The notes: generated from the letters alone by a model not told the origin. Positions 49,102 through 59,132 are shown, counted from the stretch's first letter. The stretch: 64,000 bases of DNA from Colwellia sp. C1TZA3 (GCF_007954265.1 NZ_VOLS01000015.1:1-64000); one strand, 5' to 3'. Program-made: numbers and translations.

Positions 49102-49251
49102 TTAAAAAGTATGATTAATAATTGTTTCTAATATAGCCTGTTAATAAGGGCAACTCATCGTAAATTCAATTGTTTATAGCAAAAACATGACATTATTTTT
49201 TTTAGTGCTTGTCATATATAAACGATAAAACTCGCTGAGCTATTAAAATAC

Positions 49252-49275
49252 TTGAAATTGAAATTGAAATTGAAA
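49252..49275. repeat. (TTGAAA)4 microsatellite
   Basis: Four perfect TTGAAA units just before the metK terminator. Confidence 0.85.
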
Positions 49276-49292
49276 TAGCTGTACGAAAATAG

Positions 49293-49320
49293 AAAAACCG
49301 CCTAAAGAGCGGTTTTTTTT
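49293..49320 (-). terminator. Terminator downstream of metK
   Basis: AAAAACCGC CTAAA GCGGTTTTTTTT-type hairpin (CCGC/GCGG core) 27 bp beyond the metK stop; it has tracts on both sides. Confidence 0.82.
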
Positions 49321-49346
49321 AAACAGAAGATTTAATCGCAGGGGTA

Positions 49347-50534
49347 TTATATACCGGCTGACAAGCGAAGTGCCTCAGCTTTATCAGTTTTTTCCCAGCT
49401 AAATGCGGTGAAAGTATCATCGCCAACTGTCATCTCAAATGGTTCGCGACCAAAATGACCATAAGCGGCTGTTTGCTTATACATCGGGTGTAGCAGGTCT
49501 AACATTTTAGTTATACCGTAAGGACGCAAGTCAAAGTGTTGACGTACAATTTCAACTAAGCGCTCTTCAGACACTTTACCGGTACTAAAGGTATCAATTG
49601 AGATTGAGGTCGGCTCAGCCACACCAATAGCGTAAGATATTTGAATTTCACAGCGCTCAGCCAAACCAGCCGCGACAATGTTTTTAGCCACATAACGTCC
49701 AGCATAAGCAGCACTGCGATCGACTTTTGATGGATCTTTACCTGAAAAAGCACCGCCGCCATGACGAGCCATGCCGCCATAAGTATCAACAATAATTTTA
49801 CGACCAGTTAAACCACAATCACCAACAGGGCCACCAATAACAAAGCGGCCGGTTGGGTTGATATGATATTTAGTGTCTTTGGTTAATAACTCTGCAGGTA
49901 ACACATGCTTAATAATGTTTTCCATTACGGCACTGTGCAGGTCTTCTTGTTTAATATCTGGATTATGCTGAGTTGACAGCACAACTGTATCGATAGCTAC
50001 AGGTTTGTTATCTTTATAAATAAAGGTTACTTGGCTTTTTGCATCAGGACGCAACCAAGGTAAAATCCCTGACTTACGTGCTTCGGCCTGACGTTCAACT
50101 AAACGGTGCGAATAATATAGTGGTGCAGGCATTAGGGTTTCGGTTTCATTGGTTGCATAACCAAACATTAAACCTTGATCACCGGCACCTTGGTCTTCTG
50201 GATTTTCTCGGTCAACACCCTGGGCAATTTCGGGTGATTGTTGGCCAATTAAATTCATAATGCCACAGGTTGCGCCATCAAAACCAACATCTGAAGATGT
50301 GTAGCCTATCTCAGAAATAACATCACGGGTGATCTGCTCTAAATCTACCCACGCAGAGGTTGAGACCTCACCTGAAATAATGGCGACACCGGTTTTTACC
50401 ATAGTTTCACAAGCAACACGTGCGTTTTTATCTTTGGCAATAATAGCATCTAAAACCGCATCAGAAATTTGATCGGCAATTTTATCTGGATGTCCTTCTG
50501 ACACTGATTCAGAAGTAAAAAGGTGTGTAGACAT
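49347..50534 (-). CDS. metK: S-adenosylmethionine synthetase
   Basis: 395 residues. It makes AdoMet from methionine and [24 protein letters not shown] begins the protein; [31 protein letters not shown] and [19 protein letters not shown] are signature motifs. It has a 197-bp upstream region, where no SAM riboswitch was recognised. Monocistronic. Confidence 0.98.
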   Translation of the reverse strand: MSTHLFTSESVSEGHPDKIADQISDAVLDAIIAKDKNARVACETMVKTGVAIISGEVSTSAWVDLEQITRDVISEIGYTSSDVGFDGATCGIMNLIGQQSPEIAQGVDRENPEDQGAGDQGLMFGYATNETETLMPAPLYYSHRLVERQAEARKSGILPWLRPDAKSQVTFIYKDNKPVAIDTVVLSTQHNPDIKQEDLHSAVMENIIKHVLPAELLTKDTKYHINPTGRFVIGGPVGDCGLTGRKIIVDTYGGMARHGGGAFSGKDPSKVDRSAAYAGRYVAKNIVAAGLAERCEIQISYAIGVAEPTSISIDTFSTGKVSEERLVEIVRQHFDLRPYGITKMLDLLHPMYKQTAAYGHFGREPFEMTVGDDTFTAFSWEKTDKAEALRLSAGI

Positions 50535-50731
50535 AAACCCTCTGTAAAAATTAATTGAAAAACAATAACTGTTTTTAATAGCGATATTCTAACTGTTTAA
50601 TTAAGCTTTTTCTAGATTTATTTACGCCTAGATGGCTAAACGTCTTTAGCGCGCAATAATTTCAAGATAAATCCTGTTGCCATTTCTTGATAAAATTAAG
50701 TTTTAGCGAAATTTAACTTGCAGTTAGGCTA

Positions 50732-51586
50732 TTAAGGATAGCTATTTAAGTGCAATGGCCGTTGCCAAATATGACTAAAAAGCGCTTGCTGTGTTAGGCA
50801 ATACTTTGAACTGTAAAATGTAGTTGTGCCTGAGCTGTTACTGGAATTAATCAGTTGATATAAGGCTAATTGCCGTTGTAACTGCTCGGTTACCGGTTGT
50901 GCTGTTTCCATAATAACTACGCTGTCGCCACATATATTATTAATTAAGCTTTTGATTAATGGGTAATGTGTGCAACCTAATACAATAGTATCTATGCCTT
51001 TTTCGAGCAAAGGCTGTAAATAAGTCAACAACATTAATTTGCACTCAGGCGAGTTTCTTTTGTCTTGCTCAATAAGCTCCACCAAGCCGGGACAAGGTTG
51101 AATAATAACATCACTGTTATGACTATATTGCGCCACTAAGGCTAAAAAACGCTTATTTTCAGCCGTAGCCTTAGTCACTAAGATCGCTATTTTTTTGTTT
51201 TTACTAAAAATTGTGGCCGGCTTTATTGCTGGTTCAACACCAATAACAGGAATTGAAATTTTTGCCCGGAGTTGATCTATGGCATTAACGGTTGCGGTAT
51301 TGCAGGCAACAACGATAGCTTTAGCGTTATGTGCAATAAACCACTGGGCAATTTCGTTAACCCGTTGTTGAATAAATTCAGCAGATTTTTCACCATAGGG
51401 TGCGTATAGAGTATCAGCGACATAGAGTAAATTTTCATGGGGTAATTGTTGTTCAATACACTGTGCAATAGATAAACCGCCAATGCCAGAGTCAAATATA
51501 CCAATAGGATCGGTATTTACCGCTTGCCGTTTAATTTTTAACATTGAAGTAGCTGCTTTTATATCAGCTTGGTTTTGCGTGGGCAT
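50732..51586 (-). CDS. murI: Glutamate racemase
   Basis: 284 residues. PIGIFDSGIGGLSIAQCI and YVADTLYAPYGEKS lead to the two catalytic cysteines in IVVACNTATVNAID and TIVLGCTHYPLI. It supplies D-glutamate for peptidoglycan. The first 25 residues before DPIGIFDSG are longer than usual, so a later start (for example the Met at residue 15) is possible. The upstream region is a tandem repeat array. Confidence 0.95.
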   Translation of the reverse strand: MPTQNQADIKAATSMLKIKRQAVNTDPIGIFDSGIGGLSIAQCIEQQLPHENLLYVADTLYAPYGEKSAEFIQQRVNEIAQWFIAHNAKAIVVACNTATVNAIDQLRAKISIPVIGVEPAIKPATIFSKNKKIAILVTKATAENKRFLALVAQYSHNSDVIIQPCPGLVELIEQDKRNSPECKLMLLTYLQPLLEKGIDTIVLGCTHYPLIKSLINNICGDSVVIMETAQPVTEQLQRQLALYQLINSSNSSGTTTFYSSKYCLTQQALFSHIWQRPLHLNSYP

Positions 51587-51721
51587 TAATTAAGCACAGC
51601 TTAAGTTGTGGTGTAGTTAGTTGAGCTAAGTATATTATCAACAAGCAAATGAGATCTATACATTTCTTGAGATAGGTAGTGACAGCCAAGATGCTACAGT
51701 TGAGATGAGTCTTGAACACAG

Positions 51722-52390
51722 GGGACTTAGAGACGTTTAAAGACAAGTTTTTAGCGGTCAGCTGTCAGTAAGTTAAAAGAAGTTTGCAGTGGGATTTTGC
51801 TGTGCTTTTCCTCCTATCGTCCTCCTGTTTTTCTCCCTGTGAATTGTTTTTTTACGGGGAGGAAGCAATGAGAAAATAATGAGGTGGGACTTAGGGACGT
51901 TTAAAGACAAGTTTTTAGCGGTCAGCTATTAGTAAGTTAAAAGAAGTTTGCAGTGGGGTTTTGTTGTGTTTTGCCTCCTGCAGTCCTCTTGCTTTTCTCC
52001 CTGTGAATTATGGTGTTATTTTCTTTTTTTACAGGGAGGAAACAATGAGAAAATAATGAGGTGGGACTTAGAGACGTTTAAGGGCAAGTTTTTAGCGGTC
52101 AGCTGTCAGTAAGTTAAAAGAAGTTTGCAGTGGGGTTTTGCTGTGTTTTGCCTCCTGTAGTCCTCGTGCTTTTCTCCTTGTGAATTGTTTTTTTACCGGG
52201 AGGAAACAATGAGAAAATAATGAGCTGGGACTTAGGGACGTTTAAAGACAAGTTTTTAGCGGTCAGCTGTCAGTAAGTTAAAAGAAGTTTGCAGTGGGGT
52301 TTTGCTGTGTTTTGCCTCCTGTAGTCCTCCTGCTTTTCTCCCTGTGAATTATGGTGTTATTTTCTTTTTTGCCGGGAGTAAACAATGAGA
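51722..52390. repeat. Four-copy long tandem repeat with Shine-Dalgarno-like blocks
   Basis: Units start with GGGACTTAG at 51722, 51886, 52063 and 52227 (spacings 164, 177, 164). Shared blocks: ACGTTTAAAGACAAGTTTTT, AGCGGTCAGCT, AAGTTAAAAGAAGTTTGCAG, TTTTGCCTCCTG, CTTTTCTCCCTGTGAATT and GGGAGGAAACAATGAGAAAA. Units 1 and 3 share GAATTGTTTTTTTAC; units 2 and 4 share an ATGGTGTTATTTTC insertion, so the array is two dimers of about 341 bp. Each unit holds an imperfect inverted repeat, TTTTCTCCCTGT and ACAGGGAGGAAA. There is no long open frame. Confidence 0.92.
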
Positions 52391-52537
52391 AGGGAAGGAA
52401 GGCCAATTAGGACTGCAATCTTAATAAAAACTGAAAGTCACGATTAGATCTAGCTTAATAAAGCTATTGAGAATTTAAGGATTAACGATGGATGTTATTG
52501 TTGTTAATTTTTTAATACGATTAGAATAAACTTGAGG

Positions 52538-52722
52538 AAAGTGACTTCCAAGGTGCCGCAGTTCACATTTGTCCTGAACACCGGGTGTTCAGGGCGGACG
52601 TATCATTTCAACCGTAGGCTTCCCGATACGAGCCGGGCTTGCACAATAGTTAATAATCAACATCCTTAGGTAAAACTTATCGGCTCAGGGACATAGTTCA
52701 CAAACAAACACCCCAGAAGTCA
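52538..52722 (-). ncRNA. ssrS: 6S RNA
   Basis: On the minus strand the sequence has the 6S hallmarks: CCCUGAGCCGAUA near the 5' side, GGCUCGUAUCGGGAAGCCU, CGUCCGCCCUGAACACC and GUGUUCAGGACAAAUGUGAA near the 3' side. Terminal arms GACUUCUGGGGUG and CACCUUGGAAGUC can pair over 13 bp with G-U pairs. Length is about 185 nt, as expected. It lies downstream of zapA on the same strand, as in E. coli. 6S RNA binds sigma70 polymerase in stationary phase. Ends are estimated. Confidence 0.92.
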
Positions 52723-52728
52723 GAAAAC

Positions 52729-52734
52729 ATTATA
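52729..52734 (-). promoter_or_regulatory. -10 element of 6S RNA
   Basis: A perfect TATAAT on the minus strand lies about 7 nt upstream of the predicted 6S 5' end. The -35 is unclear: TTAATT at 17 bp or TTGACT at 12 bp. Confidence 0.65.
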
Positions 52735-52863
52735 GCGAATAATGTCAGTCAAATTAAGTCTTTTATTACTTGTAAGACCTGATCGCTTAATGCTTGAACA
52801 AATTGAAGTTTCTTTAAACAAAAATAGTTTATTTAAAAATATGTTAAACAATGAATAAATAAA

Positions 52864-53169
52864 CTAGGCAGATTTAGTACGTTTTACCGCTTGCTCGATG
52901 GTGGCTTGGAGTAATTCAATCTTACTTTGCATTTTCTCGCGTTCTTGTTCTTGCTCATTACGTGCTTGGATCAAATCATGGGCAAGGTTTAATGACATCA
53001 TCACTAGTGACTGCTCAACAGTTTTTGCTGAGAACTTTTTCTTGGCATCTTGCTCTAAACGTTTATTTATTTCACTCGCCGCTTGCAATAACGCAGACTC
53101 ATGGCCAGCTGGACAAGCGACTTTCAGTCGTTTGTTGGCAACATTTATCGTGACTGTGTGTTGGCTCAT
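52864..53169 (-). CDS. zapA: Cell division protein ZapA
   Basis: 101 residues from the ATG at 53169 (MSQHTVTINVANKRLKVACP); an upstream in-frame start at 53220 adds a non-homologous leader. NKRLEQDAKKKFSAKTVEQS and a C-terminal coiled coil (ARNEQEQEREKMQSKIELLQ) fit ZapA, which crosslinks FtsZ filaments. It is upstream of ssrS on the same strand and divergent from ygfB, matching the gammaproteobacterial order. Confidence 0.95.
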   Translation of the reverse strand: MSQHTVTINVANKRLKVACPAGHESALLQAASEINKRLEQDAKKKFSAKTVEQSLVMMSLNLAHDLIQARNEQEQEREKMQSKIELLQATIEQAVKRTKSA

Positions 53170-53404
53170 TGCGTGTTTATTCTCAATGCATAATATTAGT
53201 TTATTGAGCCCTAAGCTCAAAAAATTGCGCTACTTGCTTGTAATACCAAGAAAAATACTGATAACTAAACTTAGTGCGCCATAAGATGAAACTATAACGG
53301 TGAGCGTTACACTATGCAAGTGATCTCTATGGTTTTTTCTGGAATCAAGACTATGCCAATGTTAGGATAGTTAATAATATACCCCTGATTGAATTTATAT
53401 TTTT

Positions 53405-53974
53405 ATGTCTGATAACACCACTTTAGATTTTTCCGCCGCACAAGCGATATTAACCAGTGAAGGTGTTGAGGCACATGCTGCTGAAATTCATGGCGTGCTG
53501 ACCGGCTTAATTTCTGCAGGCTTTGAATTTGAAAGTAATGATTATATCGCTATGGTTAATGACATGCTTAATAATGCTGAAGGTTTACCGATAGCCATTA
53601 AAAGCTTAGTAAAAGACATTTATAGTGATATTTGGCAGAAAATTCTTGATGATTCATACGGTTTCCAATTAATGCTGCCTGATGACGATGACTCAATTAT
53701 TGAACGTGGACACGCACTAGGTAAGTGGGTACAAGGTTTTAACTTAGGCTTTGGTCTACAACAAACAAAAAACGCTGCATTGTCTGAAGACGTTAAAGAA
53801 GTCTTAGTCGACTTTGGTGAAATTGCTAACTTGTCAGACGAAATGGAAGAAAATGAAGCGACCGAGCAAGCGTATTTTGAAATTGCTGAATATGTCAGAA
53901 TTTCTGCTCTACTTTGTTTTACTGAATTAGGCGCGCCACCCGCGCAACAAGATACAAGCGCGACTTTGCATTAG
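53405..53974 (+). CDS. ygfB: UPF0149 (YgfB/YecA) family protein
   Basis: 189 residues, helical. Family motifs: EIHGVLTGLISAGFEFESND, LMLPDDDDSIIERGHALGKW, VQGFNLGFGLQQT. In Pseudomonas, YgfB modulates ampDh3 transcription; in other species its role is unsettled. It heads the ygfB-pepP-ubiI cluster divergent from zapA. Confidence 0.94.
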   Translation: MSDNTTLDFSAAQAILTSEGVEAHAAEIHGVLTGLISAGFEFESNDYIAMVNDMLNNAEGLPIAIKSLVKDIYSDIWQKILDDSYGFQLMLPDDDDSIIERGHALGKWVQGFNLGFGLQQTKNAALSEDVKEVLVDFGEIANLSDEMEENEATEQAYFEIAEYVRISALLCFTELGAPPAQQDTSATLH

Positions 53975-54124
53975 CGCTTGCTAGCTAAAGTGTTTTAGTA
54001 ATAAAACGCTTTATGTTGACTTTTAACGCTGAAATCTTAAGACGAATAACTTAAAATCAGTGTAAAAAATCAAGCTTGAAAAGCTAACTATCAAAATTTA
54101 ATTATAAAAAATAAGCTGGTAACC

Positions 54125-55462
54125 ATGATCAAAAATACCTTATTGCCCGTTGCTGAGTTTTGTCAGCGGAGAAATGATTTTATTGCGCAAATGCCAGCCA
54201 ATAGTATTACCCTAATTGCTGCCGGACAGGAAGTCACGCGCAGCAATGATACCGAATATCCTTTTTGTCAAAATAAACACTTTTATTACCTTACAGGTTT
54301 TAATGAACCCGATGCTATTTTAGCCTTAATTAAAGGTGATGAATCAGCACCAGCACAAAGTGTTCTATTTTCTCGTGAAAAAGACCACCAGCAAGAGATT
54401 TGGCATGGACGACGTGTTGGTCAAGTGCAGGCTGTTGAGGTTTATCAGTTTGACCATTGTTTTAGCTTAACAGAAACTGATGAGCAATTATTGCCATTAA
54501 TAGCAGGTAAAACTGCAGTATTAATTTGCCAGCATGAACAAAAAGCATTTCAGCAACAAGTATTGTCGTGGTTAGCCGAGATTAAAAAGACAACTCGCAC
54601 CGGTGTTAAAGCACCAACGACCCTGATTGATTGCAGTGCCTTGCTAGATGAAATGCGCTTACATAAATCAGATGCTGAACTTGAAATCATGCGCCAGGTT
54701 AATGTTATTAGTGGCGGCGCTCATCAAAGAGCAATGCAACAAACTAAAGCCGGTAAGTTTGAATATCAAATAGAAGCAGAGTTATTGCATGAATTTGCCA
54801 CTCATGGTGCGCGTTATCCGGCTTATGGCTCAATTGTTGCTGGCGGTGATAACGCTAACATTTTACATTATACCGACAATGATGATGTGTTAAACGACGG
54901 CGACTTATTACTTATTGATGCCGGCGGTGAGTTAGCTGGCTATGCTGCCGATATTACACGCACATTTCCGGTTAATGGTAAATTTAGTGCGGCACAACAA
55001 GTGATTTATCAATTAGTGCTTGATAGCCAAAACCTGGCCATTACTGCGATAAAGCCAGAGCAAAACCTTGCTGAGCTAAACCGCATAGTATGTGACTTTC
55101 TCACCAGAGGTTTGTATGATTTAGGCATTATCAAAGGTAATTTAAACATATTGTTAGCCCAACGAGCCTGCAAAAAATACTTTATTCATGGTCTTGGACA
55201 CTGGTTAGGTCTTGATGTTCATGATGTTGGTGATTACCATGCTAATCAACAACGAGAGCAATTACGCCCATTTGTTGCCGGTATGGTGATGACGATTGAA
55301 CCCGGCATTTATATTCCAAAAAATGATCAAACTGTCGATGAAAAATGGCGTGGTATTGGCGTACGTATTGAAGACAATGTGCTAGTAACGGCAACAGGCT
55401 ATGAAAATTTAACTGTCAATGCACCAAAAACTCTTGCTGAAATTGAAGCGCTAATGGCTTAG
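54125..55462 (+). CDS. pepP: Xaa-Pro aminopeptidase
   Basis: 445 residues. N-terminal AMP_N domain (about 1-130), then the pita-bread metallopeptidase with dimanganese ligands in LIDAGGELAGYAADITRTFP, HGLGHWLGLDVHDVGDY, MTIEPGIYIP and GVRIEDNVLVT. It removes N-terminal residues before proline. It follows ygfB by 150 bp on the same strand. Confidence 0.96.
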   Translation: MIKNTLLPVAEFCQRRNDFIAQMPANSITLIAAGQEVTRSNDTEYPFCQNKHFYYLTGFNEPDAILALIKGDESAPAQSVLFSREKDHQQEIWHGRRVGQVQAVEVYQFDHCFSLTETDEQLLPLIAGKTAVLICQHEQKAFQQQVLSWLAEIKKTTRTGVKAPTTLIDCSALLDEMRLHKSDAELEIMRQVNVISGGAHQRAMQQTKAGKFEYQIEAELLHEFATHGARYPAYGSIVAGGDNANILHYTDNDDVLNDGDLLLIDAGGELAGYAADITRTFPVNGKFSAAQQVIYQLVLDSQNLAITAIKPEQNLAELNRIVCDFLTRGLYDLGIIKGNLNILLAQRACKKYFIHGLGHWLGLDVHDVGDYHANQQREQLRPFVAGMVMTIEPGIYIPKNDQTVDEKWRGIGVRIEDNVLVTATGYENLTVNAPKTLAEIEALMA

Positions 55463-55488
55463 TCGTTATGCAATCAATCAAGGATAAG

Positions 55489-55528
55489 TGATAAGCAATA
55501 ATTGATAAGCAATAACTGATAAGCATTA
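55489..55528. repeat. Three short direct repeats in the pepP-ubiI gap
   Basis: TGATAAGCAATA occurs twice and TGATAAGCATTA once, at 14-bp spacing. ubiH would be expected here in E. coli order; this 223-bp gap holds no gene. Confidence 0.7.
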
Positions 55529-55685
55529 AGTAATAAGGTCAGGTAAGTTAGCGTTATAAGTGTTGATTTTCCAGTGATTCAAGCCTTAAAACTAGCTACT
55601 TGATCCAAGTGTACAAGTACAAAAATAATGAGCTACCTACAACCTTGTTGGCTTATGAATCTGAATAACATAAATGTGAAAAACA

Positions 55686-57065
55686 ATGCAAAAATTTGAT
55701 CTATTAATTGTAGGTGGCGGTACGGTGGGTTTAACCCTAGCGCTTGCTATTCGCCAACAAAGTGAGTTAAGTGTCGCTATTGTTGATAATGCGCCTGTTG
55801 AAGCGTTGAGCGACGAAGCTGAAGTGCGCGTTAGTGCTATTAATGCGGCTAGCCAGCAAATATTCAGCCAGCTTGATGTTTGGCAAGACATTATCGCCCA
55901 ACGTGCTCAGCCTTATTACGACATGCATATTTGGGACAAAGCTGGTTATGGACAGCTCAACTTTGCTTTAAAAGATGTGAGCCGCTCAGCCTTGGGTAAT
56001 GGTAACGGCCCAGAGCAGTTAGGCTTTATTATTGAAAATAAAGCCATTCGTAATGCCTTGTGGCAGAAAGCGCAGCAAGACAGCGGTATTGAGTTTTTTA
56101 CTGACAGTAAGCTCCAACAATTAAACCCAAGCGATAACGAAGTTTTTGCTACCTTTGAGTATAACAGCCAGACCAACAGCCAACCTATGCCAATAGTGGC
56201 GAAACTGGTGGTTGGTGCTGATGGGGCAAACTCTTTTGTACGTCAACAAATGAACGTACCCTTAATCTTTCGAGATTATGATCATCACGCGATTGTAACC
56301 ACAGTTAAATGCCAACAAGGTCATCAAAGCACTGCTTGGCAAGTATTTCTAGATACTGGCCCTTTAGCACTATTACCTTTATATCAAGCTGATTTATGCT
56401 CCATTGTTTGGTCAACAAGTCCTGAAGAGGCGATGCGATTAACTGCCTTGTCAGCAGAAGACTTTGGTAAAGAAATTACCGCGGCTAGCGATGGCAAGTT
56501 AGGGCAGGTATCGCTAGTAGGCGAGCGATTTACCTACCCGTTAACCATGCGCTTTGCGCAAGATTTTGTCAAAGGCAGAATGGTATTGGTTGGCGACGCG
56601 GCACATACCATTCATCCGTTAGCTGGGCAGGGCGTTAACTTAGGCTTGCTTGATGCTGCCGCTTTGTCACAAACCATCAGCGAGCAACTTCGCAAAGTAC
56701 AAGCCAAGGGCACGGTTAATGACAACGCTTGGTATAGCAATAAATCGTTGCAACAATTTGCCCGCTGGCGCAAAACTGAAGCAGCAGAAATGATTGCCTC
56801 GATGGAGGCTATTAAGCAAGCCTTTACGCCTCAACAAAGCGCGATTAAATTGCTTCGTGGCTTAGGTATGTCGTTAATCAATAATATTAAGCCGGCAAAA
56901 GCGTTAATGATTAATCAAGCGTTGGGTTTTAAAGATGACTTACCTAAATTAGCCAAAGCACTTTCACAGCAAGTGCCGCTACAATTATCAGGACAAGTGT
57001 CAGAACAAGTTTCCAAAAAAATTCCGCAACAAGTCTCGCAGCAATCATCACAAAAAGTGCCATAA
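55686..57065 (+). CDS. ubiI: 2-octaprenylphenol hydroxylase UbiI (VisC)
   Basis: 459 residues. FAD site LLIVGGGTVGLTLALAI, then EVRVSAINAASQQIFSQLDVWQDI (very like E. coli VisC), and LVGDAAHTIHPLAGQGVNLG. It is a flavin monooxygenase hydroxylating C5 in ubiquinone synthesis. The C-terminus has an extra tail of about 35 residues made of short Q/S/V/P units (QQVPLQLSGQVSEQVSKKI and following), not found in E. coli UbiI (400 residues). UbiH could be the alternative, but the N-terminal match favours UbiI. Confidence 0.9.
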   Translation: MQKFDLLIVGGGTVGLTLALAIRQQSELSVAIVDNAPVEALSDEAEVRVSAINAASQQIFSQLDVWQDIIAQRAQPYYDMHIWDKAGYGQLNFALKDVSRSALGNGNGPEQLGFIIENKAIRNALWQKAQQDSGIEFFTDSKLQQLNPSDNEVFATFEYNSQTNSQPMPIVAKLVVGADGANSFVRQQMNVPLIFRDYDHHAIVTTVKCQQGHQSTAWQVFLDTGPLALLPLYQADLCSIVWSTSPEEAMRLTALSAEDFGKEITAASDGKLGQVSLVGERFTYPLTMRFAQDFVKGRMVLVGDAAHTIHPLAGQGVNLGLLDAAALSQTISEQLRKVQAKGTVNDNAWYSNKSLQQFARWRKTEAAEMIASMEAIKQAFTPQQSAIKLLRGLGMSLINNIKPAKALMINQALGFKDDLPKLAKALSQQVPLQLSGQVSEQVSKKIPQQVSQQSSQKVP

Positions 57066-57135
57066 CAAAAACAGCGCTTGTAGTTTCACATTTATCGCCA
57101 TATTTTGTTGACTGCTTAGTCAAGAAAACCACCAT

Positions 57136-57176
57136 TTTGCCCAATCAGCCAATAACAAATTGGCAGATTGAGCAAA
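57136..57176 (+). terminator. Long hairpin after ubiI, probable terminator
   Basis: TTTGCCCAATCAGCCAAT and ATTGGCAGATTGAGCAAA form an 18-bp stem with two mismatches, followed by a T-rich stretch (GTAGTTATTTTATTC). It lies 71 bp after the ubiI stop. Confidence 0.6.
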
Positions 57177-57474
57177 GTAGTTATTTTATTCTTTTTAGCA
57201 ATATAAAATTTAAGTTTGCTGCAGTCTGACTTTGTATGCGATCAAGGAATTATATTTTCAAAAAAAGCCATTTTAAAAATATAATTTTAATTAGTTCCTT
57301 TAGTCGGTTTTAAATTTCAAATATACTTTCTTATCTGTTGAATCAACAGTTACTCAGGGCTATAATCATTAGCACTTTTTGTAAATCTTCCGGCTTTATC
57401 CTAGGTTTAATTGTCATGCTTATATTAAGCGCTGAAAAACTTAGATAAAACAACTAACGTGAGTGAAACGTACG
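57177..57474. other. Upstream region of the glycine cleavage genes
   Basis: 298 bp of AT-rich DNA holding the gcv promoter. I looked for a glycine riboswitch and found none; no GcvA site could be assigned by eye. Confidence 0.4.
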
Positions 57475-58563
57475 ATGACAAATAAAACAGTATTACATGC
57501 TAAGCACTTAGAAGCTGGCGCTAAAATGGTTGATTTTTACGGTTGGGAAATGCCAATTAACTATGGCTCTCAAATTGAAGAACATCATGCGGTGCGTAAA
57601 GACGCGGGTATGTTCGATGTTTCACACATGACTATTGTTGATGTTCAAGGTGTTGATGCACAGGCATTTTTACGCCGCTTAGTGATTAACGATGTGGCTA
57701 AGTTAGACGTTGCGGGTAAAGCACTTTATACCGGTATGTGTAATCTTGAAGGCGGCATTATCGATGACTTAATTGTTTATTTCTTCAGTAATACCAATTA
57801 TCGCTTAGTGGTTAACTCAGCGACGCGCGTAAAAGATTTAGCTTGGATCAATGAGCAATCATTAGGATTTGACGTAGCAATAACTGAACGTCCAGAATTT
57901 GCCATGATCGCCGTACAAGGCCCACAAGCCAAAGCCAAAGTAGCGACCTTATTAGATACGGAGCAAACCGCTGCTGTTGCAGGTATGAAGCCATTTTTCT
58001 CGGCCCAAGCCGGCGACTTATTCATCGCTACAACAGGTTACACCGGTGAAGACGGTTATGAAATAGCCTTACCTGTTGAGCAAGCTGCCAAACTGTGGCA
58101 ACAATTGCTTGACCTGGGTGTTAAGCCTTGTGGCTTAGGTGCTCGCGATACCTTACGTTTAGAAGCCGGTATGAACCTTTATGGTTTAGACATGGACGAA
58201 GGCGTTTCGCCATTAGCGGCTAATATGGCGTGGACCATTAGCTGGGCACCTGAAGACCGTAACTTTAATGGTCGTGAAGTACTAGCAGCGCAACGTGCTG
58301 CTGGCGATCAACCTAAACTTGTTGGTTTAGTGCTTGAAGAAAAAGGCGTATTGCGCAGTGGCCTTAAAGTGATCACTGAAGCTGGCGAAGGTGTGATTAC
58401 CTCAGGTACTTTTTCACCAACCTTAGGTTACAGTATTGCGATGGCTCGTGTACCACGTAGTGTAGCGCTAGGTAGCACAATAGAAGTTGAAATGCGTAAA
58501 AAGCTAGTTAAGGTTCATGTTATTAAGCCAAGTTTTGTGCGTAACGGTAAAAAAGCTTTTTAA
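57475..58563 (+). CDS. gcvT: Aminomethyltransferase (glycine cleavage T-protein)
   Basis: 362 residues from ATG at 57475 ([20 protein letters not shown]); a GTG four codons upstream is possible. Motifs: [35 protein letters not shown] and [20 protein letters not shown]. It releases ammonia and makes methylene-THF from the aminomethyl-lipoyl group of GcvH. First of gcvT-gcvH-gcvP. Confidence 0.97.
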   Translation: MTNKTVLHAKHLEAGAKMVDFYGWEMPINYGSQIEEHHAVRKDAGMFDVSHMTIVDVQGVDAQAFLRRLVINDVAKLDVAGKALYTGMCNLEGGIIDDLIVYFFSNTNYRLVVNSATRVKDLAWINEQSLGFDVAITERPEFAMIAVQGPQAKAKVATLLDTEQTAAVAGMKPFFSAQAGDLFIATTGYTGEDGYEIALPVEQAAKLWQQLLDLGVKPCGLGARDTLRLEAGMNLYGLDMDEGVSPLAANMAWTISWAPEDRNFNGREVLAAQRAAGDQPKLVGLVLEEKGVLRSGLKVITEAGEGVITSGTFSPTLGYSIAMARVPRSVALGSTIEVEMRKKLVKVHVIKPSFVRNGKKAF

Positions 58564-58680
58564 GCGCTGAGGGCTAGGTTAACTTTTATTAATGAGCCAT
58601 AAAACCCAGTTAAAAAATGCTAAAAATTTAAGCTATAGTATGGGATGATTAGCGCAAGTAAGCTTCATACTACAGTCGTT

Positions 58681-58707
58681 AGTACCAATTAGTTAATCTG
58701 CTTGGTA
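58681..58707. repeat. Small palindromic (REP-like) unit
   Basis: GTACCAATTAGTTAATCTGC then TTGGTAT: the ends ATACCAA/TACCAA and TTGGTA form a hairpin. Related units occur at about 18374-18404 and 35412-35433. Confidence 0.45.
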
Positions 58708-58742
58708 TATCCAATTTAAAAATAAAGATTAGGAAAAAATCA

Positions 58743-59132
58743 ATGAGCAACATTCCTTCAGAATTAAAATATGTAACATCACACGAATGGGTACGCAACG
58801 ATGGCAACGGTGTTGTTACTGTTGGTATTACTGAACACGCACAAGATCTTTTAGGTGACATGGTATTTGTTGAGTTACCTGAAGTGGGCGACACAGTTAG
58901 TGTAGGTGACGATGTTGCCGTAGCCGAATCGGTAAAAGCTGCATCAGATATTTACGCACCGATGACCGGTGAAGTGATTGAAGTGAATGAAAATCTTGAA
59001 GACTCACCTGAGTTAGTTAACTCAGATGCCTTTGGTGGCGGTTGGTTATTCAAATTAAAAATTGCAGACGAAGGTGAGTTAGAAAACTTACTTGATGCAG
59101 AAGCTTATGCAAACTCAATCGACGAAGATTAA
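58743..59132 (+). CDS. gcvH: Glycine cleavage system H protein
   Basis: 129 residues. The lipoyl-lysine lies in [17 protein letters not shown]. Acidic ([17 protein letters not shown] onward), typical length. It shuttles the aminomethyl group between GcvP and GcvT. It lies 179 bp after gcvT. Confidence 0.97.
   Translation: MSNIPSELKYVTSHEWVRNDGNGVVTVGITEHAQDLLGDMVFVELPEVGDTVSVGDDVAVAESVKAASDIYAPMTGEVIEVNENLEDSPELVNSDAFGGGWLFKLKIADEGELENLLDAEAYANSIDED

Noticed and set aside
50535-50731. SAM riboswitch before metK
   Set aside because: The 197-bp leader shows none of the SAM-I or SAM-II core sequences or a clear multi-stem fold.
51722-52390. Coding repeat protein in the tandem array
   Set aside because: No frame stays open through a unit; unit lengths of 164 and 177 are not multiples of three.
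57177-57474. Glycine riboswitch before gcvT
   Set aside because: No tandem aptamer-like conserved core could be found in the upstream region.
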